Origin: Bacteroidales bacterium
GTDB taxonomy: Bacteria > Bacteroidota > Bacteroidia > Bacteroidales > UBA932
Direction: 5' to 3'
Length of the DNA stretch: 64,000 bases
Assembly: GCA_017502125.1 (NCBI GenBank)
Contig: JAFVVN010000016.1
Span: 62,001 to 126,000, forward strand
Positions 17,836 through 26,968 of the stretch are shown here, in pieces (position 1 is the stretch's first letter; every line of letters starts with the position of its first letter). The notes beneath the pieces were generated by a model. The model was not told the origin of the DNA and made no database searches. It saw only the letters and a program-made list of their open reading frames with translations. The position numbers and the translations under genes were made by a program.

Positions 17836-19509
17836 TTAGATTGGTTTTCCGTCCACAAGAATACAGTCCACTCCGATGTGTCCCCATGGGGCGGTACTGT
17901 TGTCATATACCTCGACAAAAGCCTTGGTTCCCGCATAGTCCGAAAGGTCCCACGTTACTCTTCTTGAATTCTCGGTGTCTAGACCTGTTTCCTTGAATAT
18001 TATCTCCTCTGTTTCGGCATTGACCAGCGCGACATAGAGTTTTTCCATATCCTTGCCACCTGCAATATAGAAAGACATCTTTGCACCATCTGCGATAATA
18101 AAACTGTTTGAACGCATCGATCCGGTCTGAGAGTCTCCTCCTTGATAGTTGTCTGCATAGCTGCAGAAGGTCTTATTGCCAATCATATCACGGTAGGTTC
18201 CGTAACGCGATTTGAATGCATCATTGACCATGTGCACTCCGAAGTCGCCTGACTTTGTCCAGTGATCTAAGTTAGCTTTCTCAAAACTGTGGTTCAAAAC
18301 AGCTGACTCGTGGTTGTCGCAGGCATGTTTCCTATAGTCTTCCGCTTCATCAGGGGTCATCCATTTCATTTCTGCAATTCCCACACCTCCGAAGGAACCT
18401 TCATATTTCAACCTGTCAGGCCATCCGGCAGTTGTAACATACCATTTGCCGTTACCCTTGTCATGAATGAACTCAGGACAGTGTGCAGAAATCCTTCCGG
18501 CATAATGCCTGCTGGATTCAAGTCGCGTGGCGCCAGAATAGGTTCCGAAATCATACGGATTGTCGGACACGAATATGATGGTGTCGTGATATGTTGCTAT
18601 GTCGCTGACTGTGATAGTGACAGACAGGATGAACTTGCCGTCCTTATACGTGACGAATGGTGACTCGCATGTTGAATATGCCGCTATCGGAGCTCCTTCA
18701 AGATTCCTAAGTGCATATCCTTTGAAAGTCCAGGTCTTCAGGTCCGGAGATTCGTATACGGCTACTGCACCTCTTCTGACCCCGTTGTCAAGCCACATGG
18801 CTGTCGTGTACATAATCCAGTTGTTTCCGTACTTGATCACCATAGGGTCTCGTGTCTCTACGATGTTCCCGTTTTCGTATAGCAGCCCTTCATGGCTTCC
18901 CACTACTCTCAGGGTGAGTTCAGATGTTCGGTCTTTCCAGTTGATCAGGTCAGTGGAAGTTGCGTACTCCATGTTCCATTTGGATGACAATACCGAGAAA
19001 TAGTACATATGGTATGTCCCCTGATGATGGACTACGTGCGGAGCCCAGCATAATATGCCCTCCCTGTTGGGATTTGGAGTTGGGTCCGGACTTTTTCTCA
19101 AGGCATCCATGATTATGCCCCCATTGGCAGGATTGTCCTGAAACCTTCCTTCCGCGAGACTTCTTCCTATTCCATTGGAAAAATGTATTTCTCCTGTGCT
19201 TCCATCAAGTTCATGGTTTGTGATACCTATGACATGCCATCTGTCTGCATCTGTTCCTTTTGCTCCTTCTTTCGGGAACACAGTATGGTCGTTCATATAT
19301 ATTCCAACAGCGTCAGAAGGATGGTAAAGTTCCCTGAACTCTTCAATAATGACCGGAACACATCTTTTGGCGTCTTCGTTCTCCCCGACAGAAGGCTGCT
19401 CTGGTTTCGGCTTTACCTGATTGTCGTCTGTGTTTTCTTCGCTGTCAAGCACTGGAGTGCATGATGCAAGGAAGAGAGATGCTGCAAGTATATAGTGACG
19501 TATACTCAT
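17836..19509 (-). CDS. GH43/GH32-like propeller hydrolase with C-terminal CBM66-like domain
   Basis: A 557-residue lipoprotein (MSIRHYILAASLFLASCTP, Cys17) with a low-complexity linker. Residues ~50-395 look like a five-bladed propeller: NDHTVF, CWAPHVVHHQGTYHMYYFSV, ETRDPMVIKYGNNWIMYTTA, AYSTCESPFVTYKDGKFIL. Residues ~405-557 form a jelly-roll (LNHSFEKANLDHWTKSGDFG ... FYIAGGKDMEKLYVAL ... WGHIGVDCILVDG) like the domain found at the end of levanases and related GH32 proteins (CBM66-like). The match is to clan GH-F/GH-J in general; I cannot place it firmly in GH43 or GH32. It sits 14 bp after the upstream GH43 gene. A furanoside substrate would suit both the domain and the locus. Confidence 0.7.
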   Translation of the reverse strand: MSIRHYILAASLFLASCTPVLDSEENTDDNQVKPKPEQPSVGENEDAKRCVPVIIEEFRELYHPSDAVGIYMNDHTVFPKEGAKGTDADRWHVIGITNHELDGSTGEIHFSNGIGRSLAEGRFQDNPANGGIIMDALRKSPDPTPNPNREGILCWAPHVVHHQGTYHMYYFSVLSSKWNMEYATSTDLINWKDRTSELTLRVVGSHEGLLYENGNIVETRDPMVIKYGNNWIMYTTAMWLDNGVRRGAVAVYESPDLKTWTFKGYALRNLEGAPIAAYSTCESPFVTYKDGKFILSVTITVSDIATYHDTIIFVSDNPYDFGTYSGATRLESSRHYAGRISAHCPEFIHDKGNGKWYVTTAGWPDRLKYEGSFGGVGIAEMKWMTPDEAEDYRKHACDNHESAVLNHSFEKANLDHWTKSGDFGVHMVNDAFKSRYGTYRDMIGNKTFCSYADNYQGGDSQTGSMRSNSFIIADGAKMSFYIAGGKDMEKLYVALVNAETEEIIFKETGLDTENSRRVTWDLSDYAGTKAFVEVYDNSTAPWGHIGVDCILVDGKPI

Positions 19510-19523
19510 ATCTCTGTATTTTA

Positions 19524-20618
19524 CTATTTTATTGTCGGACCGTCTACAGTGAGTCTGCCGTTTTTGATCTTCATCTTGTCGATGAAAACTACTCTTTCAT
19601 CGCCCGTTGCTGCTGTGCGACCGTGATAGACGCAGAAGAGTTGTTTGCCGTCTCGTGACCATGTGATGCTGTTGTGACCGACTCCTGTGACTGAACCTCC
19701 CTTCGGAGTGTTCTTTTCGAGTACAGGGTTGTCAGGAGATTTTACATATGGTCCCAGTGGTGAATCGGATGTAGCATAACCCACAGCGTAGTTTTCGCCG
19801 CCAAAGAAGTTTGCGGAATACATCATATAATATGTTCCGTCACGTTTAATCAGGAAGGAGCCTTCTGTCCATCTGCGATTAGCCTCTCCGGCAGTCACAG
19901 AACGGCTTTCCCATTCAGCCTGAGCGTCAGACATCTTTTCCGGAGGGCAAAGAATAAGCACAGGTTCGCCAATTACATGAGTAAAGTCTGGAGATATTTC
20001 AATTCCATATATCCAGCTTTCCTCGATCTCGTCAAACATACCCTTTTCGCGAGCCCATGCAGCAACCTCGCTTTCAACAGGATGTTTGTAGCAACATCTT
20101 GAGTAATAGAGGTAACATCTGCCGTCATCATCGAAGAATACGTTTGCATCAATGATCGGATAGCCTGGATTGAAGAGAGGAGCATCACTCATTTCCTTGA
20201 AAGGTCCGGTCGGACTGTCAGAGACTGCTACACCAATGAGAAAGTTCTCCAGTTCAGCAGTAGGGTTCACTTTCCAATTCGCGCTGAAGAACATGTAGAA
20301 TTTACCGTCTCTTTCGTAAACCTCAGGTGCCCAGAAGCAGGACTCAGCCCAGGAGTCCGGGGTGTTGCCCTGATAGACAACACCCTGATATTCCCAGTCT
20401 TTAAGATTGTCGGACTTATAGCATCCGAATCCATCCTGCACTCCGCCAGTGCCATACATATAATAATGCCCGTCAGAAGCCAGCAGTACATACGGGTCTC
20501 CGAACTGAACGTCCAACGGATTGTTTGACTGCACGTTACAGCTGGACAATGAAATCATCGTCCCTATCAGGAAGATTGCCAGCAGGTTCCATGAGGAAAT
20601 TTGTGTGTTCATTTTCAT
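19524..20618 (-). CDS. GH43-family hydrolase, lipoprotein
   Basis: A 364-residue lipoprotein (signal ends TMISLSSCNV). GH43 residues are visible: Asp in VQFGDPYVLLASDGHYYMYG, Asp in PIIDANVFFDDDGRCYLYYS and Glu in RRWTEGSFLIKRDGTYYMMY, followed by GGENYAVGYATSDSPLGPY. The protein has no extra binding domain. Some gut Bacteroides GH43 enzymes release D-galactofuranose from mycobacterial galactan, but I cannot assign this protein to that subfamily from sequence reading. It follows the GH92 gene by 61 bp and precedes the GH43/32-like gene by 14 bp. Confidence 0.87.
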   Translation of the reverse strand: MKMNTQISSWNLLAIFLIGTMISLSSCNVQSNNPLDVQFGDPYVLLASDGHYYMYGTGGVQDGFGCYKSDNLKDWEYQGVVYQGNTPDSWAESCFWAPEVYERDGKFYMFFSANWKVNPTAELENFLIGVAVSDSPTGPFKEMSDAPLFNPGYPIIDANVFFDDDGRCYLYYSRCCYKHPVESEVAAWAREKGMFDEIEESWIYGIEISPDFTHVIGEPVLILCPPEKMSDAQAEWESRSVTAGEANRRWTEGSFLIKRDGTYYMMYSANFFGGENYAVGYATSDSPLGPYVKSPDNPVLEKNTPKGGSVTGVGHNSITWSRDGKQLFCVYHGRTAATGDERVVFIDKMKIKNGRLTVDGPTIK

Positions 20619-20679
20619 ATAGTAAGTTTAAACTCAATACGTTATATTGATTTAACAGGACATTGGTGACAAACTGTCA

Positions 20680-22926
20680 CTATCGTGCTTTCACTGGAGT
20701 CTCGCTCATAGAGAACTCAAGGACTGCGCCGGCTGAGAGATTATCATGATCAAGGAAGTTTGACTTGAGAGTCTTTCCATTGACCTTGAGGTCTGAAATG
20801 TATGGGGTGCGATCGCTGTTTCCTTTGGCGGTGATGGCGAGGGTCTTTCCGTTCTCAAGATGCACGACTGCCTCCTGAAAGTATGGTGAGCCTATGGCAT
20901 ATTCACCAGAGCCAGGGCAGACAGGATAGAAGCCGAGGGCTGAGAAGATATACCAGGCTGATGTCTGTCCGTTATCCTCGTCTCCGCAGTAGCCGTCCGG
21001 CATGGCGTTATAGAGTCTGTTCATGACCTCACGGACCCATTTCTGAGCCTTCCATGGCTGACTGGTCCAGTCGTAGAGATAGATCATATGCTGGGCCGGC
21101 TGGTTGCCGTGGGCGTAGTTGCCCATGTTTGCCACCTGCATTTCTGCTATCTCGTGAATGCGGAAACCATAGTAGCTATCGTCGTAGATTGGTGGAACCA
21201 CAAAGACCGAGTCCAGCATATGCACGAAGTTGTCCTCTCCTCCCATTGCCTGCTTCAGGCCCTCCACATCGTGGAAGACAGACCATGTGTAGTGCCATGC
21301 ATTGCCTTCGGTGAATGCGTCCCCCCATTTGTATGGGCTGAACGGCTGCTGGAAGCTGCCGTCCTTGTTGCGGCCACGCATGAGGTTGTGGGTCGGATCG
21401 AAGACGTTTCTCCAGTTCTTCGAACGTGCCTCCCATTTGTCGAGCTCCTCCTGAGGGCGCCCCATCTTGCGGGCCATCTGGAGGATACACCAGTCGTTAT
21501 AGGCATATTCCAGGGTTCGGGCCACGTTCTCGTTGATACCGACATTGTATGGGATGTAGCCGAGAGTGTTGTAGTACTCATGACCGAGTCGCCCGCTTGA
21601 ACTGACCTGAGGATGAACATGCTCTGTTCCATATACAATGCAGTCGTAGAGCACCTGAGAGTCCTTTTCCGAGGTTATTCCCTTGAGGACAGCATCAGCA
21701 ACTACCGAGGCTGAGTTATTTCCCACCATGCATGGTCTGTGACCAGGGCTTGCCCATTCCGGAAGGAAGTCATTCTCGCGCGCAATGTTGGCCAGCCCCT
21801 GCTGGATTTCTGCATTCACAGAAGGATAGATCAGGTTAAGTAGCGGGAAGAGCGAACGAAAGGTGTCCCAGAATCCTGTGTCTGTGTAGAGGTATCCGTC
21901 GCAGATCTGACCATTATACGGGCTGTAGTGGACAGGCGCACCCTTCTCATTGATCTCATAGAATTTGCGAGGGAAAAGGGTACTTCTGTAAAGGCAAGAG
22001 TAGAAGGTGCGGTACTGGTCTTCACTGCCTCCACCGACCTGAATCCTGCCGAGCACGTCGTTCCAGCTCTTTCTTGCGTTCTCATGGATATATGCGAAAG
22101 AGCGTCCCTGCACTTCCTTGAAGTTGAGCCATGCCTGTTCCAACGATATGAAGGACGAGGCAGACTGTACGTTGACCTTTTCTCCGCGAGAAGTTCTGAA
22201 GCTTACGGACGCGAGGGCGTGGTTACCCCTGAACTCCTTCTGCTTTCCAAGGCTCTTTCCAGGGCCGTCATAGAGTACGAAGTCTTCAATCGGTTTATCG
22301 AACTTGACCACGAACCAGTTACGGAAATTGCTCGGCACTCCACCAGTATTCTTGGTAGTGTATCCTACGATGGCATTTTCCTTAGGAAGCACCTTTATAT
22401 ATGAGCCTCCGTCATAGGCATCAATGATGACTCCTGAGGTTTCGGACTCAGGATAGGTAAATAACATTGAAACTGCTCTCTCTGTGGGGGTTATCTCCAC
22501 ATTGATATCATGGTCTGCGAGATAGACCTGATAGTAGTGCGGCTTTGCTGTCTCCGCCTTGTGAGAGAACCAGCTGGCACGGGCATCCTGATCGACCTTA
22601 GCAATGTTCCTGACAGGCATTATGGCAAACTGGCCGTAGTCATTGATCCACGGAGACGGCTGATGAGTCTGCTTGAAGCCGCGGATCTGGTGGGCGTCAT
22701 ATCTATAGGCCCAGCCGTCACCCATCCTGCCTGTGACGGGTGTCCAGAAGTTCATTCCCCATGGAAGAGCTATCGCAGGATAGGTGTTTCCGGTGGAGAA
22801 TGAGTGCTCTGACAATGTTCCCACAAGTGTGGATACATAGTCGACAGGATTTTCCACTAGTTCAACCTTTGGCCGTGCGCTGGTAAGAAGACACACGGCC
22901 AGGATTGCAAATAATATTCTTTTCAT
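20680..22926 (-). CDS. GH92-family alpha-mannosidase
   Basis: A 748-residue exported protein (signal MKRILFAILAVCLLTSARP). The family start VDYVSTLVGT with TGNTYPAIALPWGMNFWTP is clear, as are the catalytic-domain motifs FTEGNAWHYTWSVFHDVEG (general-acid Glu region), GNQPAQHMIYLYDW and YCGDEDNGQTSAWYIFSALG (Asp base and Ca-site region). GH92 enzymes are Ca-dependent inverting exo-alpha-mannosidases acting mostly on alpha-1,2, -1,3 or -1,4 links. The length is usual. Its presence beside GH172 and GH183 genes is notable because lipoarabinomannan carries a mannan core and mannose caps on D-arabinan. It lies 10 bp after the long GH172 gene. Confidence 0.94.
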   Translation of the reverse strand: MKRILFAILAVCLLTSARPKVELVENPVDYVSTLVGTLSEHSFSTGNTYPAIALPWGMNFWTPVTGRMGDGWAYRYDAHQIRGFKQTHQPSPWINDYGQFAIMPVRNIAKVDQDARASWFSHKAETAKPHYYQVYLADHDINVEITPTERAVSMLFTYPESETSGVIIDAYDGGSYIKVLPKENAIVGYTTKNTGGVPSNFRNWFVVKFDKPIEDFVLYDGPGKSLGKQKEFRGNHALASVSFRTSRGEKVNVQSASSFISLEQAWLNFKEVQGRSFAYIHENARKSWNDVLGRIQVGGGSEDQYRTFYSCLYRSTLFPRKFYEINEKGAPVHYSPYNGQICDGYLYTDTGFWDTFRSLFPLLNLIYPSVNAEIQQGLANIARENDFLPEWASPGHRPCMVGNNSASVVADAVLKGITSEKDSQVLYDCIVYGTEHVHPQVSSSGRLGHEYYNTLGYIPYNVGINENVARTLEYAYNDWCILQMARKMGRPQEELDKWEARSKNWRNVFDPTHNLMRGRNKDGSFQQPFSPYKWGDAFTEGNAWHYTWSVFHDVEGLKQAMGGEDNFVHMLDSVFVVPPIYDDSYYGFRIHEIAEMQVANMGNYAHGNQPAQHMIYLYDWTSQPWKAQKWVREVMNRLYNAMPDGYCGDEDNGQTSAWYIFSALGFYPVCPGSGEYAIGSPYFQEAVVHLENGKTLAITAKGNSDRTPYISDLKVNGKTLKSNFLDHDNLSAGAVLEFSMSETPVKAR

Positions 22927-22936
22927 TCAGCGATGA

Positions 22937-24874
22937 CTATTTTACAAGTTCGAGATAGGTCACAGCAAACTCAAGTTCCTTGGTATATCTCTCACCCTTG
23001 AACTGGAATGTGATGGTATTGTTCTGTGATGTCACATCGATCTCGCCACAATACATCTTGTCCACCCATTCTCTCTTTGGAGCATATGACGATCTCCAGT
23101 CCATAATCATTCTCTGTCTCTGCCAGATCGAGAAGTCGGCACCCTCAGGATTCGCGCAGTAGTTGAGATATATCTTGTATCTTCCCTCTGGGAGACCGTC
23201 GAGAAGAACTCTCACCATACCTGTACCCTCAGCCCAGCAACGGATTCCGCTTGAGATATACTGGGTCTTGACATGGCTGCCGAGAGTGATCATCATTGTC
23301 TGCGGGAAGTATGGGTGAACGTCAGGGATATACACCTGACGAAGCTCCGGAGTAGGCTCCATCTGCTCCTGGGAAGGGGTCTCACCATAGAAATATGCCA
23401 CAGAAGTGTAGTCCACAGGGAACTTGTTGCCCTCAGGACCATGCTCGATTCCGAGGTAGAGCTCCTCATTGAAGCTCATCTTGTCGTTGAGATAGAAACG
23501 GTAACCACCTGTTCTTGACATCTGGAGAGAGTAGTCGAGAGCACCGTGGAGCGGCATGCTGGCTCCTCTGTCCCATCTGTCGAGAAGGGCATACCATCCG
23601 CCGTTGTAGTAGTCCTCCGAACCTGTTCCGTGCATGCGCATCTTGCCGTCAACATATGTCGAGTCGTCACCTTCGAAGAAGAGTGTCATTTCAGGCACCT
23701 TACCCTGAGCGAGGTGGACTGTTCCGACATAGTGACCTTTGCCCTTGTAGTCAACGAACTTATAGTGCTCGCCCTCAGCTGGATCCAGTTCTCTGCGCCA
23801 GTTGGTGTAGAGCTTGCCTTCCTTGCCCTGCTCGCGTGCCACCTCATTGTGGTAGACCTTTGTTGTCACCTGAACAGGAGACTGCTGCACGCCATCGCGC
23901 TTTGCATATCTGAGGGTGAGGACAGCCTTGCTGTCGAATGGTGCAGGAAGGAATGAGTAATTGCGACCGAGTGCGCTACCCACAAGGATACCACGCATCG
24001 CGCTCTTGCCATATGCATATCCGAAGTAGTCAGCCACAGGGGCATTGATAGCATATTCCTTGTCGTCATCCCATTTAGCTGTCAGGATGATATCCTTGTT
24101 GAAGCCTTCGAATGCAGTGCCTGCCTCGATTTCGAATCCCTCGATGCGTCCTCCCTTGTCGGTGCTGAAGAAGCAGACCTCCTCGCCCGGGTTGAGGGTG
24201 AATGACTTCTGCGTAGGGGTGCTGCCCTCAGACTTTCCATATGCATAGTCTGCAGCTGCAGGGCTGAGATTCGACCACTTCTTCACGATGTCGCTCACGA
24301 GTGCGCTGATTTCCGGAGTCAGCTCCGGTGTGAAGGTCTCAACCTTCTTGCCTGAAAGGTCGCGGTACTGGATCTGATGGAACTGGATCCTCTCACCTGT
24401 GAAGACAATCTTGAGGGACTTCTTGTAGGTGAATGGAAAGTAGCAGTAGAATCCTCCCACTTCATTTGCACAAAGAGGTCTTACGAAAGGCTCCACCTTT
24501 CCACTGAAGAGATCTTCGAAACAAACCTTGAGGCGTGGCTTCTTCTCACCGTCAAAGTAGAAAAGAAGGGTGTCACGGGTCGGAGTAGGAGTCCAGATGC
24601 GGTTCACAACGCCCGGTCCCTTGAGGTCTGCAAGCACAAGGCGGCCGTTCTCCTTGCGGATATATGAATACTTCCCTGCGAATCCGTCCTCGTTTCCGCC
24701 AGTTGGGTCGTAGCTGGAAATCTGCTCAACGATTCCGTCTCTGTACTCCGGAAGCCTGTCCACGTCCAGGAGGTTGCGAAGTTCGGTCACCGTGTTGCAG
24801 GTTTCCTTGATTTGAGCTGACAGGGTCATGGATGCCATGACTGCCAGGGCTAATAGGATCAGTGTTTTTTTCAT
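22937..24874 (-). CDS. GH172 (DUF2961) hydrolase, long form
   Basis: A 645-residue exported protein (signal MKKTLILLALAVMASMTLSAQ). The DUF2961 core runs from GRLVLADLKGPGVVNRIWTP (~residue 80) to the motif MHGTGSEDYYNGGWYALLDR (~residue 425), with the FYFDGEKKPRLKVCFEDLF segment between. About 140 further residues after the core include a jelly-roll-like tail (GMVRVLLDGLPEGRYKIYLN). This is the second DUF2961 protein of the locus and clearly differs in architecture from the 386-residue one at 8745. An exo-D-arabinofuranosidase or fructofuranosidase-type role applies as for the family. It is 12 bp after the GxGYxYP gene and 10 bp before GH92. Confidence 0.87.
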   Translation of the reverse strand: MKKTLILLALAVMASMTLSAQIKETCNTVTELRNLLDVDRLPEYRDGIVEQISSYDPTGGNEDGFAGKYSYIRKENGRLVLADLKGPGVVNRIWTPTPTRDTLLFYFDGEKKPRLKVCFEDLFSGKVEPFVRPLCANEVGGFYCYFPFTYKKSLKIVFTGERIQFHQIQYRDLSGKKVETFTPELTPEISALVSDIVKKWSNLSPAAADYAYGKSEGSTPTQKSFTLNPGEEVCFFSTDKGGRIEGFEIEAGTAFEGFNKDIILTAKWDDDKEYAINAPVADYFGYAYGKSAMRGILVGSALGRNYSFLPAPFDSKAVLTLRYAKRDGVQQSPVQVTTKVYHNEVAREQGKEGKLYTNWRRELDPAEGEHYKFVDYKGKGHYVGTVHLAQGKVPEMTLFFEGDDSTYVDGKMRMHGTGSEDYYNGGWYALLDRWDRGASMPLHGALDYSLQMSRTGGYRFYLNDKMSFNEELYLGIEHGPEGNKFPVDYTSVAYFYGETPSQEQMEPTPELRQVYIPDVHPYFPQTMMITLGSHVKTQYISSGIRCWAEGTGMVRVLLDGLPEGRYKIYLNYCANPEGADFSIWQRQRMIMDWRSSYAPKREWVDKMYCGEIDVTSQNNTITFQFKGERYTKELEFAVTYLELVK

Positions 24875-24886
24875 GTCTTGATATAA

Positions 24887-26902
24887 TTATTTAATGATTT
24901 TACCGAATATTTCGATGTCTGCGATGCGTGCAAGGTCATCTTTTCCGCACCTATTGATTGTCAGGCATGCATATCTTGCCTTGACCGGCTGAATGTCGCT
25001 GTCCGAAAAGTCGCTCTGGCCCACAGTCCGGGTCTCGACTTTTTCCCACTGCTGACCGTCCTGGCTCACTTCGAATGTATATTCCTGAATATTGAACTCA
25101 CGGTCACATCCACCTGCGGAAGCGTGGGAAATGAGATATCTGTCGATCATATATTCCTTTCCGAGATCGAAGACCACCTTTCTTTCGCCCTTCTGAGCGG
25201 CGGTCCAAGTATATTTCTTTGCGAAGGATCCGTCGGCGATAGATTCGACAGGTGCGCTTTCGTCGTCAGAGGTGATTTTGACATTGTCCAGCATGAGGAT
25301 ATTGAATGAAAGGCCGTTGGCCTCGTTGTAGAGGGAGAAGAAATGGTCTGCACGGCAGATTTCCGCCCTTCCCGGCTCAATGGAGTCAAAGAGCGACTGG
25401 AGTTTGGCCATCTGTCCCGGGCCCATATGCCATGATTCCCCCTGAGATGTGAAGAAGGCAGGAGCCTTGCCGTCGAAGACCCTTATGCTGTCCTCCCATT
25501 CCCTGAACATATCCTCGACATAGCTTGTGTAGCACGGACGGTTGCCTATGAATGCCAGACGGTCGTTGGATGAGCTGGCCTGAATCTTCGGAGCTCTCTT
25601 CCAGTCCTCGAGGGTCACGCCGATCAGATGACGGCAGTTGTCCGCATATGCCTCCTTCTGCTTCTGGTTCACACGGTCCCATATGGTGATGATTCTTATG
25701 CCGCTCTTCTTGAGATATCTGTCTGTGAGTTTTGTGTACTCCTCTATGGTCTCCCTTTCAGAGGTGTGCCAGATATCGTTGAGTTCGTCGTAGATAAGGG
25801 AATATCCCATTCCTGACGGACCGCTGACCAGACAGTCGAGGTCCGAAGCGGTGTTGTAGTAGTAGTTGAGAAGGCCTGGACCGAGGTCAGCCAGACCAGG
25901 GCTCACCGTCCAGTTGATCGGGAAGGTTCCACGCTTAGGGTTGTCCCAAAGGCGGCACATGGTGTGCTGACAGTACTGGATGTTGTCTCCGTCACTGAGG
26001 AAGAGTGCCACATAGACCTTGTTCTCCAGCGGTTTTCTCTTTGGGATGCGTGCCGGACTGATTTCACGAGGGAAACCGGCATAGACGGTGGCGTTGTTGT
26101 AGAGGTCGGAAGGGATGGTCGAAAGACCGTAACTTGTCGCTATTCCGATTCCCGCCCTTTCCTCATGCCACCAGCCAAGAATCACTGACTTTCCGGGTGT
26201 CATGTCTGCGAGAAACTTCTTCAGCACTTCCCTCTCAACTTCCTTCCTCGGGTCCAGCCAGAGGAATGCAGCCTTCATTGCAGTTCCAAGGTCTCTGATG
26301 TCTGCTGCAATGTGAGGAGTCAAGTGAAGAAATGTCTTGCGGGAACAATCCTTCCAATATTTCTTATACAGATAGGTATATATATCCTGCGGAGTCGTAT
26401 ATGGGAGATCTGTGATGTCGCAGAGGGTCTTGAGCCTGATGCCGTTCTCCTTGAGCTTCTGCTTCTCGGCTGAGGTCACTGCGATGGCGTTCTTCAGACC
26501 TGCAATTGTGCATGCGAGGTTACGATAGTGAAGACTCTTTTCCGTGCTGTAAACTACCATTCCCTCGACTTCCTTGCCGTATTTTCCCACAAGGTGGTAG
26601 AGCTGGGAAGGCTTTGTGATGCGGGTGTTGATATCTATTCTGTCCGCCCACTCGCTTCGTCCACCGTGCCTGCGCTTCATTATATATATACGCGGCTGCT
26701 TGCTGTTCACCTGCCCCTGGAGGGTGGCAAGCATGACAACTTCTCCTCCTGTGAGGACCTTGTCGTCATAGAAAATGGCGTCAAGCGTGTCTGCCGGAGA
26801 CGGAAACTGAGGAAAGATGGATTCGTCCTGAGCGTTGGCTCTAGTGGCTAGAACTGCAATCGAGGCAATCGCAAGAATGATGTAGCGGTGAAATTTAGTC
26901 AT
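24887..26902 (-). CDS. GxGYxYP-type putative glycoside hydrolase with C-terminal F5/8-type C (CBM32-like) domain
   Basis: A 671-residue exported protein (signal ends ATRANA). The central and C-terminal parts match the GxGYxYP family (PF14323), with the motif here as GPSGMGYSLIYDEL, lacking the terminal Pro, and flanking VALFLSDGDNIQYCQ. Residues ~540-671 form a discoidin-like domain (VFDLGKEYMIDRYLISHASA ... YTFEVSQDGQQWEKVETRTV ... CLTINRCGKDDLARIADIEIF). The family is annotated as putative glycoside hydrolases, and I know of no settled activity for it. It is the second gene of the leftward operon, between GH43 and GH172, so an arabinofuranan-related activity is worth testing. The family call is fairly firm, the function is not. 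Confidence 0.75.
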   Translation of the reverse strand: MTKFHRYIILAIASIAVLATRANAQDESIFPQFPSPADTLDAIFYDDKVLTGGEVVMLATLQGQVNSKQPRIYIMKRRHGGRSEWADRIDINTRITKPSQLYHLVGKYGKEVEGMVVYSTEKSLHYRNLACTIAGLKNAIAVTSAEKQKLKENGIRLKTLCDITDLPYTTPQDIYTYLYKKYWKDCSRKTFLHLTPHIAADIRDLGTAMKAAFLWLDPRKEVEREVLKKFLADMTPGKSVILGWWHEERAGIGIATSYGLSTIPSDLYNNATVYAGFPREISPARIPKRKPLENKVYVALFLSDGDNIQYCQHTMCRLWDNPKRGTFPINWTVSPGLADLGPGLLNYYYNTASDLDCLVSGPSGMGYSLIYDELNDIWHTSERETIEEYTKLTDRYLKKSGIRIITIWDRVNQKQKEAYADNCRHLIGVTLEDWKRAPKIQASSSNDRLAFIGNRPCYTSYVEDMFREWEDSIRVFDGKAPAFFTSQGESWHMGPGQMAKLQSLFDSIEPGRAEICRADHFFSLYNEANGLSFNILMLDNVKITSDDESAPVESIADGSFAKKYTWTAAQKGERKVVFDLGKEYMIDRYLISHASAGGCDREFNIQEYTFEVSQDGQQWEKVETRTVGQSDFSDSDIQPVKARYACLTINRCGKDDLARIADIEIFGKIIK

Positions 26903-26968
26903 AGTGTTATCTGGTTCTGGGTGTTCTTATTGGAAATATATGGCCCATGACCGGTCTGTCGGAAGAAT

